Assembly: GCA_963833495.1 (NCBI GenBank)
Contig: CAWHYJ010000011.1
Span: 62,001 to 126,000 of the forward strand
Length of the DNA: 64,000 bases
Origin: Fodinibacter sp963833495
GTDB lineage: Bacteria; Actinomycetota; Actinomycetes; Actinomycetales; Dermatophilaceae
Reading direction: 5' to 3'
Made by a program: the position numbers and the translations under genes. Below are positions 43,879 to 52,419 of this stretch, piece after piece. The number at the start of each line of letters is the position of its first letter. The stretch's first letter is position 1. The notes under the pieces were generated by a model, which saw only the letters and a list, made by a program, of their open reading frames with translations, made no database searches and was not told the origin of the DNA.

Positions 43879-44956
43879 GGGGACCACCCGCCACGGCGTC
43901 CAGGCCCTGGGCGGCGAGCGCCGTCGAGGGCGGCTCCGGGGTGGGCTCCGCCGGCCGCCCGCGACGCACCCGGCTCGCGAGCAGCAGCGCGGCCCCGGGC
44001 AGGGTCCCCACCAGGGCGATGGCCCCGAACGCCACTGCCGTGGCCAGCCCGGACGCCGCTCCCAGGCCCGCGGCGGCGAAGACCCACGCGGCGGCTCCCT
44101 CGCGCGGGCCCCAGCCGGCGAGGTTGAGCGGCAGCGCCGACATCACCAGCACGACCAGGGCCAGCGGGAGCAGGTCGACCACCGGGGTGCGCACCCCGAC
44201 CGCACGGGCGGCGAGCACGAACGTCGCGGTGTGGCCGACCACGGCCAGCAGCGAGGCCAGCACGATGCCGGCGGATGCCGGGCCCGAGCCGAGCGCCCGC
44301 AGGTCGGCGACGAGCAGCCGCAGCCAGCCGGTGACCCGACCGCCGCGCCACCGGGCGAGCACGGCCACGACGAGGGCGACAGCGAGGGCGCACACCACGA
44401 CGACGACGCCGGATGCCGCGGAGACGTCGGGGAGGTCGAAGGGGCGGACGACGAGCAGCACCACCGCCGTCAGTGCGACGAGCACCACCTGGCCGGCCGT
44501 GCGCTCCCACGCGACACCACGCAGCCCGCGCCCGACGTCCCCGCCGACCCGCCCGTGCTGCACGCCCCGCCCGACATCGCCGAGCACCCCGCCCGGAAGC
44601 GTGGCGTTGAGGAACTGGGCGCGGTAGCAGGAGGCCAGGGCTGTGGCCAGGGTGAGGTCGGTGCCGAGCCGGCGCGCCACGAGCCGCCACCGCCAGGCAC
44701 CGCACAGCGTGGTCAGCAGGGCGATGAGGGCACCGGCCGCGAGCACGGTGGCGTCGGTCGCCTGCAGGGCCTCGACGAAGGGCCCGGTGCCGAGCACGAC
44801 GACGAGCGCACCGAGCACGAGCACGCCCCCGAGCGGACGAGCCCATCGCCACCACGCTGCGTCGATCCCGGCCTCCCGCACCTCCGGGCCGTCCCCACGG
44901 TGGGGACCGGCCATCTGTTCGTCCGGACATACGGTGCCGGCGCCCACCCGGTTCAC
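43871..44956 (-). CDS. Lysylphosphatidylglycerol-synthase-type integral membrane protein (UPF0104)
   Basis: About 361 residues with eight or so membrane segments. YRAQFLNATLPGGVLGDVGR and LNLAGWGPREGAAAWVFAAA are the conserved signatures of the LPG_synthase_TM/AglD2 family. These proteins act with glycosyltransferases or as lipid flippases. The start is uncertain: GTG at 44956 directly follows the glycosyltransferase stop, and ATG at 44914 is the alternative. It sits between a GT4 gene and the RibD-like gene, so the product of the pathway may be lipid-linked or exported. Confidence 0.82.
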   Translation of the reverse strand: MNRVGAGTVCPDEQMAGPHRGDGPEVREAGIDAAWWRWARPLGGVLVLGALVVVLGTGPFVEALQATDATVLAAGALIALLTTLCGAWRWRLVARRLGTDLTLATALASCYRAQFLNATLPGGVLGDVGRGVQHGRVGGDVGRGLRGVAWERTAGQVVLVALTAVVLLVVRPFDLPDVSAASGVVVVVCALAVALVVAVLARWRGGRVTGWLRLLVADLRALGSGPASAGIVLASLLAVVGHTATFVLAARAVGVRTPVVDLLPLALVVLVMSALPLNLAGWGPREGAAAWVFAAAGLGAASGLATAVAFGAIALVGTLPGAALLLASRVRRGRPAEPTPEPPSTALAAQGLDAVAGGPRA

Positions 44957-44957
44957 G

Positions 44958-46025
44958 TCAGGCCGCCACCCGGGCGAGCACCCCGGCCACCTCGCTGCTG
45001 GTGTCGGACCACGAGGGCAGCAGCGACCGCCGCTCGGCGGCCGCGTGGCGCAGCTGTCGGCGCAGCCGCGGATCGCCCAGCCACTGCTCGACCGCCCCGG
45101 CGAGCGCCACCGCGTCGTCGGGCGGCACCAGCACCCCGGGGCGCCGCCCGCCCGGAGTGTGGCCGAGCGCCTCCGGCACCCCCCCGACCCGGGTCGCCAG
45201 CACGGGGATGCCGTGCGCCAGCGCCTCCGTGACGACCATGCCGTACGTCTCGCCCCGCGACGCGGTGACGAAGAGGTCGGCCCGCGCGTACGCGGCATCC
45301 AGCGCCGTGCCCACCAGCGCACCGCGGAACCGCACCCGGTCGGCGATACCCAGTTCGAGTGCCCGACAGCGCAGGTGCTCGACGAAGCCGGGGTCGCGCT
45401 CGAGCGAGCCGACCAGCTCGCACCCCCAGTCGGGCCCGGCGACCCGGGCGAGCGCGTCGAGGAGCAGGTCGTGGCCCTTGGCGGGGATGACCGCCCCGAC
45501 GCAGAGCAGTCGGCGCCCGGGCTCCTCTCCCGTCGCCGCCGGGCCGGGCTCGGCGCCGGGCAGCGCCACGGTGACCCGGGACGGGTCGAGTCCGTAGGCG
45601 TCGAGCAGCCAGCGCCGGGTCCAGCGGCTCGTGGTCACGACGTGTGCGACGCCGCGCAGCGCCGACTCCTCGCGGGCCCGCACCTCGCCACTGTCGCCGG
45701 GCGCGTCCAGGGCAAGGGGCAGGTGCACGAGCACGACCTGGCGCAGTCGCCCCGCCTGGGCGTGCAGCACCTCCGGGTGGCCCGTGGCGACCAGCCCGTC
45801 GAGCAGCACCACGTTGCCATCGGGCACTCGGGCCAGCGCCTCGCACAGCGCGGATGCCGGGTAGACCGTTCTCCCGCAACGGTCCTCGGGGACCACGACG
45901 TGCTCGCGCACGTCCCATCCCAGCGCTGCCAGGCCGGCGCAGAGCCGGCGGTCGTACGTGTTGCCACCACTCGGCCGGGCCGGGTCGTCGACCCCGTCCG
46001 GCACGACCACGTGCACCAGGGTCAC
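44958..46025 (-). CDS. Glycosyltransferase, GT4 family
   Basis: 355 residues, GT-B fold, retaining. The N-terminal domain starts MTLVHVVVPDGVDDPARPSG (with GTG read as Met). The donor-binding C-terminal domain has LCVGAVIPAKGHDLLLDALA and the E-x7-E region LFVTASRGETYGMVVTEALA. The donor is probably a nucleotide sugar; the acceptor cannot be read. The GTG start overlaps the stop of the pterin-synthase-like gene by four bases, so all these genes are one operon. Confidence 0.9.
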   Translation of the reverse strand: MTLVHVVVPDGVDDPARPSGGNTYDRRLCAGLAALGWDVREHVVVPEDRCGRTVYPASALCEALARVPDGNVVLLDGLVATGHPEVLHAQAGRLRQVVLVHLPLALDAPGDSGEVRAREESALRGVAHVVTTSRWTRRWLLDAYGLDPSRVTVALPGAEPGPAATGEEPGRRLLCVGAVIPAKGHDLLLDALARVAGPDWGCELVGSLERDPGFVEHLRCRALELGIADRVRFRGALVGTALDAAYARADLFVTASRGETYGMVVTEALAHGIPVLATRVGGVPEALGHTPGGRRPGVLVPPDDAVALAGAVEQWLGDPRLRRQLRHAAAERRSLLPSWSDTSSEVAGVLARVAA

Positions 46026-46420
46026 AGGTCCCGCTCGTAGGAGGCCCAGGCCACGTGCGACTCACCCAAGGTGACGTGCAGGGCCGCCAGCTCACCGGCA
46101 TCCCGGCCCACCTCGCCGGCGGAGATGCGCTCGGCGAGCCGGTCGGCCACGACCTGCGCCAGCCGCTCGGTCGTCGTGTTGACCCCGGCCAACGAGGGGT
46201 CGTCGTCGAGGTTGCGGTAGCTCAGCGCCCCGACCACCTCGTTGAGCACCCGGGCCGCCTGGCCGATGTCGACGACGACCCCGTCCGCGTCGAGGGTCTG
46301 CGCACGCACCGTGACGTCGACGACGTAGGTGGCGCCGTGCAGCTGCTGGGCCGGGCCGAACACCTCGCCGCTCAGGCTGTGGGCGATCATCATGTGGTCG
46401 CGGACGGTCACGCTGAACAC
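46022..46420 (-). CDS. Divergent 6-pyruvoyl-tetrahydropterin synthase-like protein
   Basis: 132 residues. The fold is recognised from VRDHMMIAHSLSGEVFGPAQ, LHGATYVVDVTVRAQTLDAD, GVVVDIGQAARVLNEVVGAL, YRNLDDDPSLAGVNTTTERL and the C-terminal VTLGESHVAWASYERDL. Compared with E. coli QueD, the HGH zinc pair is HGA here and the catalytic Cys before it is absent. The TTTE and ESHVAWASY parts remain. It could act on a related pterin or pyrimidine, or have a changed reaction. GTG at 46420 has GAGGAG six bases upstream and overlaps the MDR gene by 13 bases. Confidence 0.82.
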   Translation of the reverse strand: MFSVTVRDHMMIAHSLSGEVFGPAQQLHGATYVVDVTVRAQTLDADGVVVDIGQAARVLNEVVGALSYRNLDDDPSLAGVNTTTERLAQVVADRLAERISAGEVGRDAGELAALHVTLGESHVAWASYERDL

Positions 46421-47403
46421 GGGGGCTCCTCGGGGTAGGTGATGGTGTGGCACAGGGCGGGCAGGGTGCCGTCGGCCAGGCGCGCCATGACGTCGGGCAG
46501 CTGCTCGAAGGGTGAGCTGCCGGTGAGCAGCACGTCGAACGCCGGGTCGCGCAGCAGGCGCAACGCCAGGGCGAGCCGGTCGGTGTGGGTGCGGCGCCCC
46601 CGCTGCGCCGGCGAGACCGTGCCGACCTGGCTGGCCCGCACCGCGAGCCGGCTCGAGTGGAACGACCCGCCGAGGCGCAGGGTCACCTCGGTGTCGCCGT
46701 ACCAGCTGAGGTCGATCACCGTGCCCTCGGGCGCGAGGGAGTCGAGCGCCAGCTGCAGCCCCGCCGAGGTCGCGCTCGCGTGCACGGCAAGGTCGCAGCG
46801 GTGGGGTGCGTCGTCGGGCAGGGCGAAGTCGGCGCCCAGGGCCGCGGCGACGGCGGCCCGGGCGGGGTCGACGTCCACGATGGTCACCTCCACCCCGGGG
46901 ATGCCGGTCAGCAACCGGGCGACGCACAGGCCCACCATCCCGGCCCCCACCACGGCCACCTGGTCGCCGACCAGCGGTGCGGCATCCCAGAGGGCGTTGA
47001 CGGCGGTCTCGACGGTGCCGGCCAGCACGGCACGGGCCGGCGGCACGTCGTCGGGCACGACGACAACGGCCTCGGCAGGCACGACGTAGGAGGTCTGGTG
47101 GGGGTAGAGGCAAAAGACGTTGCGGCCCAGGAGGTTTCGCGGCCCGGACTCGACGACTCCCACGTTGAGGTAGCCGTACTTCACCGGCCCGGGGAGGTCA
47201 CCCTCCTGGTGCGGTGCCCGCATCACCTCGCGCTGGTCGGGCGGCACTCCCCCGCGCAGCACGAGGGTCTCGGTGCCCCGGCTGATGCCGGTGTGCAGGG
47301 TGCGCACGAGCACCTCGCCTGGTCCCGGCTCGCGCACGGACATGGGCCGGATCTCCCCGTGTCCGGGCTCACGCACCCAGTACGCGCGGGCCTGCAGCGT
47401 CAT
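46408..47403 (-). CDS. MDR-family dehydrogenase (zinc-poor, BchC-like)
   Basis: 331 residues. Medium-chain dehydrogenase/reductase with N-terminal GroES-like fold and Rossmann domain (VAVVGAGMVGLCVARLLTGI). The usual catalytic GHE motif and the four-Cys structural-zinc lobe are missing; the early region reads TLHTGISRGTETLVLRGGVP. Similar zinc-poor members include bacteriochlorophyllide dehydrogenase BchC. ATG at 47403 has GGGAGGG six bases upstream. It is the first gene of the six-gene cluster. The 210 bases before it contain no gene; the operon promoter must be there. Confidence 0.85.
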   Translation of the reverse strand: MTLQARAYWVREPGHGEIRPMSVREPGPGEVLVRTLHTGISRGTETLVLRGGVPPDQREVMRAPHQEGDLPGPVKYGYLNVGVVESGPRNLLGRNVFCLYPHQTSYVVPAEAVVVVPDDVPPARAVLAGTVETAVNALWDAAPLVGDQVAVVGAGMVGLCVARLLTGIPGVEVTIVDVDPARAAVAAALGADFALPDDAPHRCDLAVHASATSAGLQLALDSLAPEGTVIDLSWYGDTEVTLRLGGSFHSSRLAVRASQVGTVSPAQRGRRTHTDRLALALRLLRDPAFDVLLTGSSPFEQLPDVMARLADGTLPALCHTITYPEEPPCSA

Positions 47404-47613
47404 CGGGTCCCTCCCTTCCACGGCTGCGCTGAACGAGGGTCGCCGTCAGGGGACGGTGGTACCGGTACACACGGTGCCAGCACAGGGCCGGTTCAGGAAG
47501 TCGGGGGCCGGCGGTGCGGCGGGTGAACCGTCTTGGGGTGCGGTCCGTGATGACGGGTGAGGCCCCCCTACGCGGTGGCGTGGGTGGCACCGGAGCAGCG
47601 GACGGAGAAGGTC

Positions 47614-48027
47614 ATGGGGATTCGGATCGTGACGGCGGTGGCGGCGCTGGTGTCGGCGTACGTGCACCTCAAGCTGTGGCTCGACGGGATGAGCGACGTC
47701 GACATCATCGGGCCGGCGTTCCTGTTCAACGCCCTCGCCGGTCTGGTCATCGCGGTGCTGCTGGTGGCGTGGCGGCACTGGGCCCCGGGGTTCCTCGCGG
47801 CCGGCTTCGGGGCGAGCACCCTCGGGGCGTTCATCCTGTCGACGACCGTCGGGTTGTTCGGGGTGAACGAGAAGTGGGTCGGCACCGAGGTGTGGGCGGC
47901 CGCGGTGGCCGAGGTGGTGTGCATCGTCGGCGGCCTGCTGGTGATGCGGGCGGCCTGGCCGAGCCGTCGCGCCGACGCAGCCGCGGGCTCGTCCACAGAC
48001 CAGCAGACCACCTCCCGCACCCGCTGA
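47614..48027 (+). CDS. Small integral membrane protein
   Basis: 137 residues with four hydrophobic segments: RIVTAVAALVSAYVHLKLW, GPAFLFNALAGLVIAVLLVA, FLAAGFGASTLGAFILSTTV and VWAAAVAEVVCIVGGLLVM. The C-terminal 25 residues are polar. ATG at 47614 has GGAGAAGG upstream. It is divergent from the MDR gene and convergent with glgX. I recognise no named family. Confidence 0.75.
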   Translation: MGIRIVTAVAALVSAYVHLKLWLDGMSDVDIIGPAFLFNALAGLVIAVLLVAWRHWAPGFLAAGFGASTLGAFILSTTVGLFGVNEKWVGTEVWAAAVAEVVCIVGGLLVMRAAWPSRRADAAAGSSTDQQTTSRTR

Positions 48028-48050
48028 CCCGAGCCCCCGGCACCTCGCAC

Positions 48051-48084
48051 CCGGCACCCTGCATCCCGGGTCGCGGGGTGCCGG
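48051..48084. terminator. Predicted bidirectional terminator
   Basis: CCGGCACCC (48051-48059) and GGGTGCCGG (48076-48084) pair perfectly around a 16-base loop between two convergent genes. Confidence 0.6.
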
Positions 48085-48110
48085 CTCGATGCCTGGGTCA
48101 GTCGGGACGG

Positions 48111-50162
48111 TCAGTCCGGGCGGCCGCTCAGCACGACGACGGACCGCGGCCCCACCGTCAGCGGACCGTCGGGCACCGGCACCCCCGCGGGCAGGAGGTC
48201 GGGCGGCTCGCTGGTGCAGGTGTCGGCCAGCACTCGCCACGAGCCGGGGACCTGCACCGTGAAGTCCAGCGGCTGCGACCAGGCGTTGACCATGACGTAC
48301 AGGTCGTCCTCGTCGTGAGCGGCGCCGGACAGGTGCCAGGCCAGGGTGTGTGACTGCTCCGAGAGGTCGGGGCCTCCGGCGGTGCCGAACCACTGCACGT
48401 CATCGCGCCAGAACCGGCTGCGGCCGATGCTGCGCCGGGACCTGCGCAGCGCGATCATGCCCTTCACGAAGTCGAACAGCTCACGGTGGGTCGTGAGCCG
48501 GTCCCAGTCGAGCCAGGTGGTCTCGTTGTCCTGGTTGTACGGGTTGTTGTTCCCGTGCTGGGTGTTGGCGAACTCGTCGCCGGCCACGATCATGGGGACG
48601 CCGTTGCTGAGCATCATCAGGGCGAAGAAGTTCTTCATCTGCCGCAGCCGCAGCTCCCGCACCTCGTCGGGGACGCCGTCGTCACCCTCCCAGCCGCTGT
48701 TCCAGCTGCGGTTGTCGCTGGACCCGTCGGTGCCGTCATGGCCGTTGGCCGCGTTGTGCCGGTCGTTGTAGGACACCAGGTCGTTCAGGCAGAACCCGTC
48801 GTGGGCGGTGATGAAGTTGATGCTCTGGTAGGGCCGGTAGACGTCGCCGGGGCCGTCCGGGAACAGGTCGGCGCTGCCGTAGACCCGGGTCATCAGGGCC
48901 GGCACCAGGCCGTCGTCACCCTTGACGAAGCCGCGCACGTCGTCGCGGAAGCGGCCGTTCCACTGCCGCCACATGATGCCGGGGAAGGACCGCCCGAGCA
49001 GGTAGGCCCCCATGTCCCAGGCCTCCGCCACCACCTTCACGTCCAGCTGGGCGGCGAGTGCTCCGATCTCGCTGATGAGCGGCGGGGACGTGTTCGGGTC
49101 GATCCCCCCATCGGCGTCGCGCGCCAGGATCGAGGCGAGGTCGAACCTGAAGCCGTCGACACCCTGGGCCGCCCAGTGCTGCAGGCTGCGCAGGACGAGC
49201 GCCCGCGTCGCGAGGTCGGCCCCCTGCGTGGTGTTGCCGCAGCCGGAGTCGTCGAGGTACGAGCCGTCCTCGGCGACGAGGTAGTAGGAGTCGTTGTCGA
49301 TGCCGCGCAGGTGGTAGGTCGGACCGGACAGGTCGCCCTCACAGGTGTGGTTGTAGACGACGTCGAGCCAGACCTCGATGCCGGCGGCGTGCATGGCGGC
49401 GACCATCTCCCGGAACTCGGCGACCGGTTCCTCGGCGGCATAGGCGTGGTGCGGCGCGAAGAAGTTCAGCGTCATGTACCCCCAGTAGTTGCCCTCCTGG
49501 GGGTCGAACTGCTGCACCGGGAGCAGCTCGAGGACGGTGACCCCGAGCTCGACCAGGTAGGGGATCTTCTCGACCAGCCCGCTGAAGGTCCCCCGGTGTG
49601 CCGCGGTCACCCCGCTGTTCTCGCGGGCCGTGAACCCCTTGACGTGCGCCTCGTAGACGACCGTGTCATGGGAGTGCCGCGGTGCCGGCGTAGGAGCCGG
49701 CGCCAGCCCCCAGCTCGCCCGCGGCAGCTGCCCGAGCACGGCCAGGCCGTCGTTGGGCCCGTCACCCCGGGCGGCCTCCCGGGAGAAGCCCGGCGGGAAG
49801 TGCAGCCGGTGCGCGTAGGGGTCGCACAGCACCTTGGCCGGCAGGAAGTGGTTGCGGCCGCCCGACGGGCCATCGACCCGGTAGGCGTAGTAGGCCGCCC
49901 CCGGGACGCGCGCGGCGCTGACCATGCAGTGCCAGATCCGGCCGGTCTTGTGCACCAGTGGGTCCAGGGTGAGCTCGAGGATGGGCGTGGCCACGTCGTC
50001 GGCACCGTAGACCAGCAGCGTCACGCTGGTCGCGGCCCGGGAGTAGAGGGCGAAGTTCCACGCCTGCTCCGACTCCACCCAGGTGGCGCCGAGTGGGGCC
50101 GGGGCGCCCTCCTCCTGCTCCCACGCCTCGATGGTGCGCAGGCTTCCCAGGTGGTGGGTCAC
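48111..50162 (-). CDS. glgX: Glycogen debranching protein GlgX (isoamylase type)
   Basis: 683 residues. GH13 enzyme that cleaves alpha-1,6 branches of limit-dextrin glycogen. The N-terminal CBM48 domain (about 1-140) is followed by the barrel. Catalytic residues lie in DGFRFDLASILARD (nucleophile Asp), VVAEAWDMGAYLLG (acid Glu) and FITAHDGFCLNDLVSY (third Asp). VWLDVVYNHTCEG is region I and NNNPYNQDNETTWLDW is characteristic of GlgX. GTG at 50162 has AAGGAG eight bases upstream. It is monocistronic here; other glycogen genes are not in the window. Confidence 0.95.
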   Translation of the reverse strand: MTHHLGSLRTIEAWEQEEGAPAPLGATWVESEQAWNFALYSRAATSVTLLVYGADDVATPILELTLDPLVHKTGRIWHCMVSAARVPGAAYYAYRVDGPSGGRNHFLPAKVLCDPYAHRLHFPPGFSREAARGDGPNDGLAVLGQLPRASWGLAPAPTPAPRHSHDTVVYEAHVKGFTARENSGVTAAHRGTFSGLVEKIPYLVELGVTVLELLPVQQFDPQEGNYWGYMTLNFFAPHHAYAAEEPVAEFREMVAAMHAAGIEVWLDVVYNHTCEGDLSGPTYHLRGIDNDSYYLVAEDGSYLDDSGCGNTTQGADLATRALVLRSLQHWAAQGVDGFRFDLASILARDADGGIDPNTSPPLISEIGALAAQLDVKVVAEAWDMGAYLLGRSFPGIMWRQWNGRFRDDVRGFVKGDDGLVPALMTRVYGSADLFPDGPGDVYRPYQSINFITAHDGFCLNDLVSYNDRHNAANGHDGTDGSSDNRSWNSGWEGDDGVPDEVRELRLRQMKNFFALMMLSNGVPMIVAGDEFANTQHGNNNPYNQDNETTWLDWDRLTTHRELFDFVKGMIALRRSRRSIGRSRFWRDDVQWFGTAGGPDLSEQSHTLAWHLSGAAHDEDDLYVMVNAWSQPLDFTVQVPGSWRVLADTCTSEPPDLLPAGVPVPDGPLTVGPRSVVVLSGRPD

Positions 50163-50425
50163 GGCGGTGCTCCTTCGTCGGTGGCGCCCGGTGGCGCGGG
50201 TGGCCACGGCCCGCGGCACGCGCCACCCGCAGTCATTGCTACGCCCTTCGGGAAGCTCCTACGTCACCCGGCCCGGGTGGCTGGGGGAAGGTCCGCCTCT
50301 TCTGTGGCGCCCAGTCGACGGGTCACGAATCGCCGGTGAAGGTCGACGATCCCGGGCATGTCTCGACCCCTCGATCCGTCCACCGGCGCGCCTCCCCTGC
50401 CACCAGCCGGGCGGGAGCACCCGGG

Positions 50426-51145
50426 TCAGCCCGGGAGGGTGAGCACGACCAGACCGTCGGAGGTGCGCACGTCCACCGAGGTGATGTCCGTGCGACCCGT
50501 CGCCGTCGCCCCGGTGAGCCGCATCGTCTTGCCCGGCAAGCCCTTCCAGGTGGCCACCTGCTCGACACCACCCCCACGGGTGTGCACGACCAGCGCGTAG
50601 GCCGGAGCGATCGACCCCTCGTAGTCGTCGCCGTCACCGTCGCCCTTGGGGTAGGAGCAGGTGAGGTCGAGCTTGGTGCCCCACGCCACCCCGGTCAGGG
50701 CCACGGCAGCCTTCACCGGCACGGCGCCGACCGGCACCATCGCCTGGGCCGGCGCGGCGCTGCGGGTGGCCGACGGCGCCGGGGACGCGGCGGACGAGGA
50801 AGGCTCCGAGCGGTCGAAGACACCGCCCACCGCGAGGGCGCCCACGAACAGGGCCGCCACGGCGGCCGCCACCAGGGCGGTGAACACCGAGCGGCGCCGC
50901 TGCTCGCCCCGCACCTCGCGCACCAGCGCCGGCAGCAGGGTCGAGGGCAGCGGTGCGTCAGGGGTGCGCACCTCGAGGTCGCCCACGTCGACCTGGGCCA
51001 GCAGCCCGGGCAGGCCGGCGAGCTCGCGCACGCCGCGGCTGCACTCGGCGCACCCGGGCAGGTGAGCCTCGAAGTCGAGGCGCTCGGTCGGGGAAAGCGA
51101 CCCGAGCACGTAGGCGCCGTCGAGGTGGGCGAACTGGCAGGTCAT
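50426..51145 (-). CDS. Membrane-bound anti-sigma factor with zinc-binding domain
   Basis: 239 residues. The N-terminal ZAS motif is FEAHLPGCAECSRGVRELAG (HxxxCxxC), preceded by FAHLDGAYVLGSLSPTERLD. One membrane segment is at about residue 85-105 (VFTALVAAAVAALFVGALAV). The outer C-terminal domain resembles the zinc-finger anti-sigma RskA-like fold (VALTGVAWGTKLDLTCSYPK, YALVVHTRGGGVEQVATWKG). It should hold the ECF sigma factor until an envelope signal. The ATG overlaps the sigma gene's stop (ATGA). The 263 bases downstream of glgX's start and before this gene's end hold no gene. Confidence 0.9.
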   Translation of the reverse strand: MTCQFAHLDGAYVLGSLSPTERLDFEAHLPGCAECSRGVRELAGLPGLLAQVDVGDLEVRTPDAPLPSTLLPALVREVRGEQRRRSVFTALVAAAVAALFVGALAVGGVFDRSEPSSSAASPAPSATRSAAPAQAMVPVGAVPVKAAVALTGVAWGTKLDLTCSYPKGDGDGDDYEGSIAPAYALVVHTRGGGVEQVATWKGLPGKTMRLTGATATGRTDITSVDVRTSDGLVVLTLPG

Positions 51146-51654
51146 GCGCCCACTCCCATCTCCTGCAGCGCGAGCCGCAGGGCCCGCAGCGCGTAGTGCG
51201 TGCGCGACTTCACGGTGCCCTCGGGCACCCCGAGCCGGTGTGCGGCCTGCGCCACGGACGACCCCCGGTAGTAGCACTCCAGCAGCACCGCCCGGTGGTC
51301 TGCCGACAGCGACGTGATCGCCTCGGTGACCAGCCACGAGGTCAGCAGCTGGTCGGTGCGGTCGACCTCCTCGCGCCCCTCGGGCACCTCGGCGACGGCC
51401 AGCTCGTGCTGCGAGCGCGAGGTGCGCCACTCGTCGATGACGATGTTGCGGGCCACCGTGAACAGCCACGAGCGCACCGACCCGCGTGACTCGTCGAGCC
51501 GCTCGTGGTTGCGCCAGGCCCGCAGCAGGGTCTCCTGCACGACGTCCTCGGCGCGTGCCCGGTCCTGCCCGGTCAGGCGCAGGGAGTAGCCCCACAGGGC
51601 AGCGGCATGCTCGTCATGCAGCTGCTGCATCAGGGCTACGGCACTGTCCGGCAT
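51142..51654 (-). CDS. ECF-subfamily RNA polymerase sigma factor
   Basis: 170 residues. Sigma region 2 is LWGYSLRLTGQDRARAEDVV, QETLLRAWRNHERL and SVRSWLFTVARNIVIDEWRT. Region 4 is ITSLSADHRAVLLECYYRGS then AAHRLGVPEGTVKSRTHYAL. This resembles the SigL/SigK group with an RskA-type anti-sigma partner. ATG at 51654 has GGAGGAGG five bases upstream; longer readings lack support. It lies 52 bases downstream of the double ABC transporter operon and may be partly co-transcribed with it. Confidence 0.93.
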   Translation of the reverse strand: MPDSAVALMQQLHDEHAAALWGYSLRLTGQDRARAEDVVQETLLRAWRNHERLDESRGSVRSWLFTVARNIVIDEWRTSRSQHELAVAEVPEGREEVDRTDQLLTSWLVTEAITSLSADHRAVLLECYYRGSSVAQAAHRLGVPEGTVKSRTHYALRALRLALQEMGVGA

Positions 51655-51705
51655 CCGACCTCCTCCACCGAGCACTACGCGCGCACCGCGCCGACGGTTC
51701 AACGT

Positions 51706-52416
51706 CTACTCGTCGCCGCGCAGGGTGAACGATCGCAGCCGGTCTCCGGTGAACCACAACGAACCGGCGGTGACCACCAGTGCGGCCAGGACCGCGTACG
51801 CGAGGCCGACCGTCGCGGCATCCTCGACCGTCGGGCTGATCTCGCCCGCGACCGCCCGGCCCCACGCCCCCACCGACAGCCACCGCACACCGACGAAGAC
51901 CGAGCCGAGCAGGCCCTCCCAGACGAGCACGAAGAGCAGCCCGACGACCACGGCGTGCCGGGTGAGGGCCGCCAGGGCGAGGAAGAGCGCGGTGTAGACC
52001 GTGCCGGACACCGCAGCGCCGACGGCGAGGCCCGCGGCCCGCCCCGGCTGTGAGGTATCGAGCACCAGCGACGCCACGGCGACCGGCAGCGCCCCCAGCA
52101 GCATCGTGGCTCCCCAGGCCGCGACGAACTTGCTGAGGGCGATGGAGTGCCGGTTCACCGGCTTGGCGAGCAGGTAGACCACCGAGCCGTCGTCGATCTC
52201 CGGTCCGAGCACGGCCGTGGCCGCCAGCAGCGCGATGAGCGGCATCGCCAGGGTGAAGCCGAGCCCCACCACCGCCTCGACGCCGACCTCGTCGTCGGTG
52301 AGCAGGCGCACCAGCAGGGCCAGCACGAGCAGGGCGCCCGCGATGAGCAGCAGCACGACCCCGCGGCGCCCGCCTAACAGGGCCTGGGTCGACAGGCGCA
52401 GCACGGTGCGGTTCAT
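51706..52416 (-). CDS. ABC transporter permease (ABC-2 type), second pair
   Basis: 236 residues with six hydrophobic segments. LGPEIDDGSVVYLLAKPVNR is the typical motif of ABC-2 permeases of the NosY type, in which a loop with DGS and KPV precedes the second helix. It pairs with the ATPase ending three bases upstream. ATG at 52416. The short loops leave no room for a substrate-binding domain, so export is likely. Confidence 0.87.
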   Translation of the reverse strand: MNRTVLRLSTQALLGGRRGVVLLLIAGALLVLALLVRLLTDDEVGVEAVVGLGFTLAMPLIALLAATAVLGPEIDDGSVVYLLAKPVNRHSIALSKFVAAWGATMLLGALPVAVASLVLDTSQPGRAAGLAVGAAVSGTVYTALFLALAALTRHAVVVGLLFVLVWEGLLGSVFVGVRWLSVGAWGRAVAGEISPTVEDAATVGLAYAVLAALVVTAGSLWFTGDRLRSFTLRGDE

Positions 52417-52419
52417 CGC

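Noticed and set aside
50163..50425. Small gene between glgX and the anti-sigma gene
   Set aside because: Short frames exist but lack a start signal and have biased composition. The stretch looks like the glgX promoter region plus the 3' flank of the anti-sigma gene.
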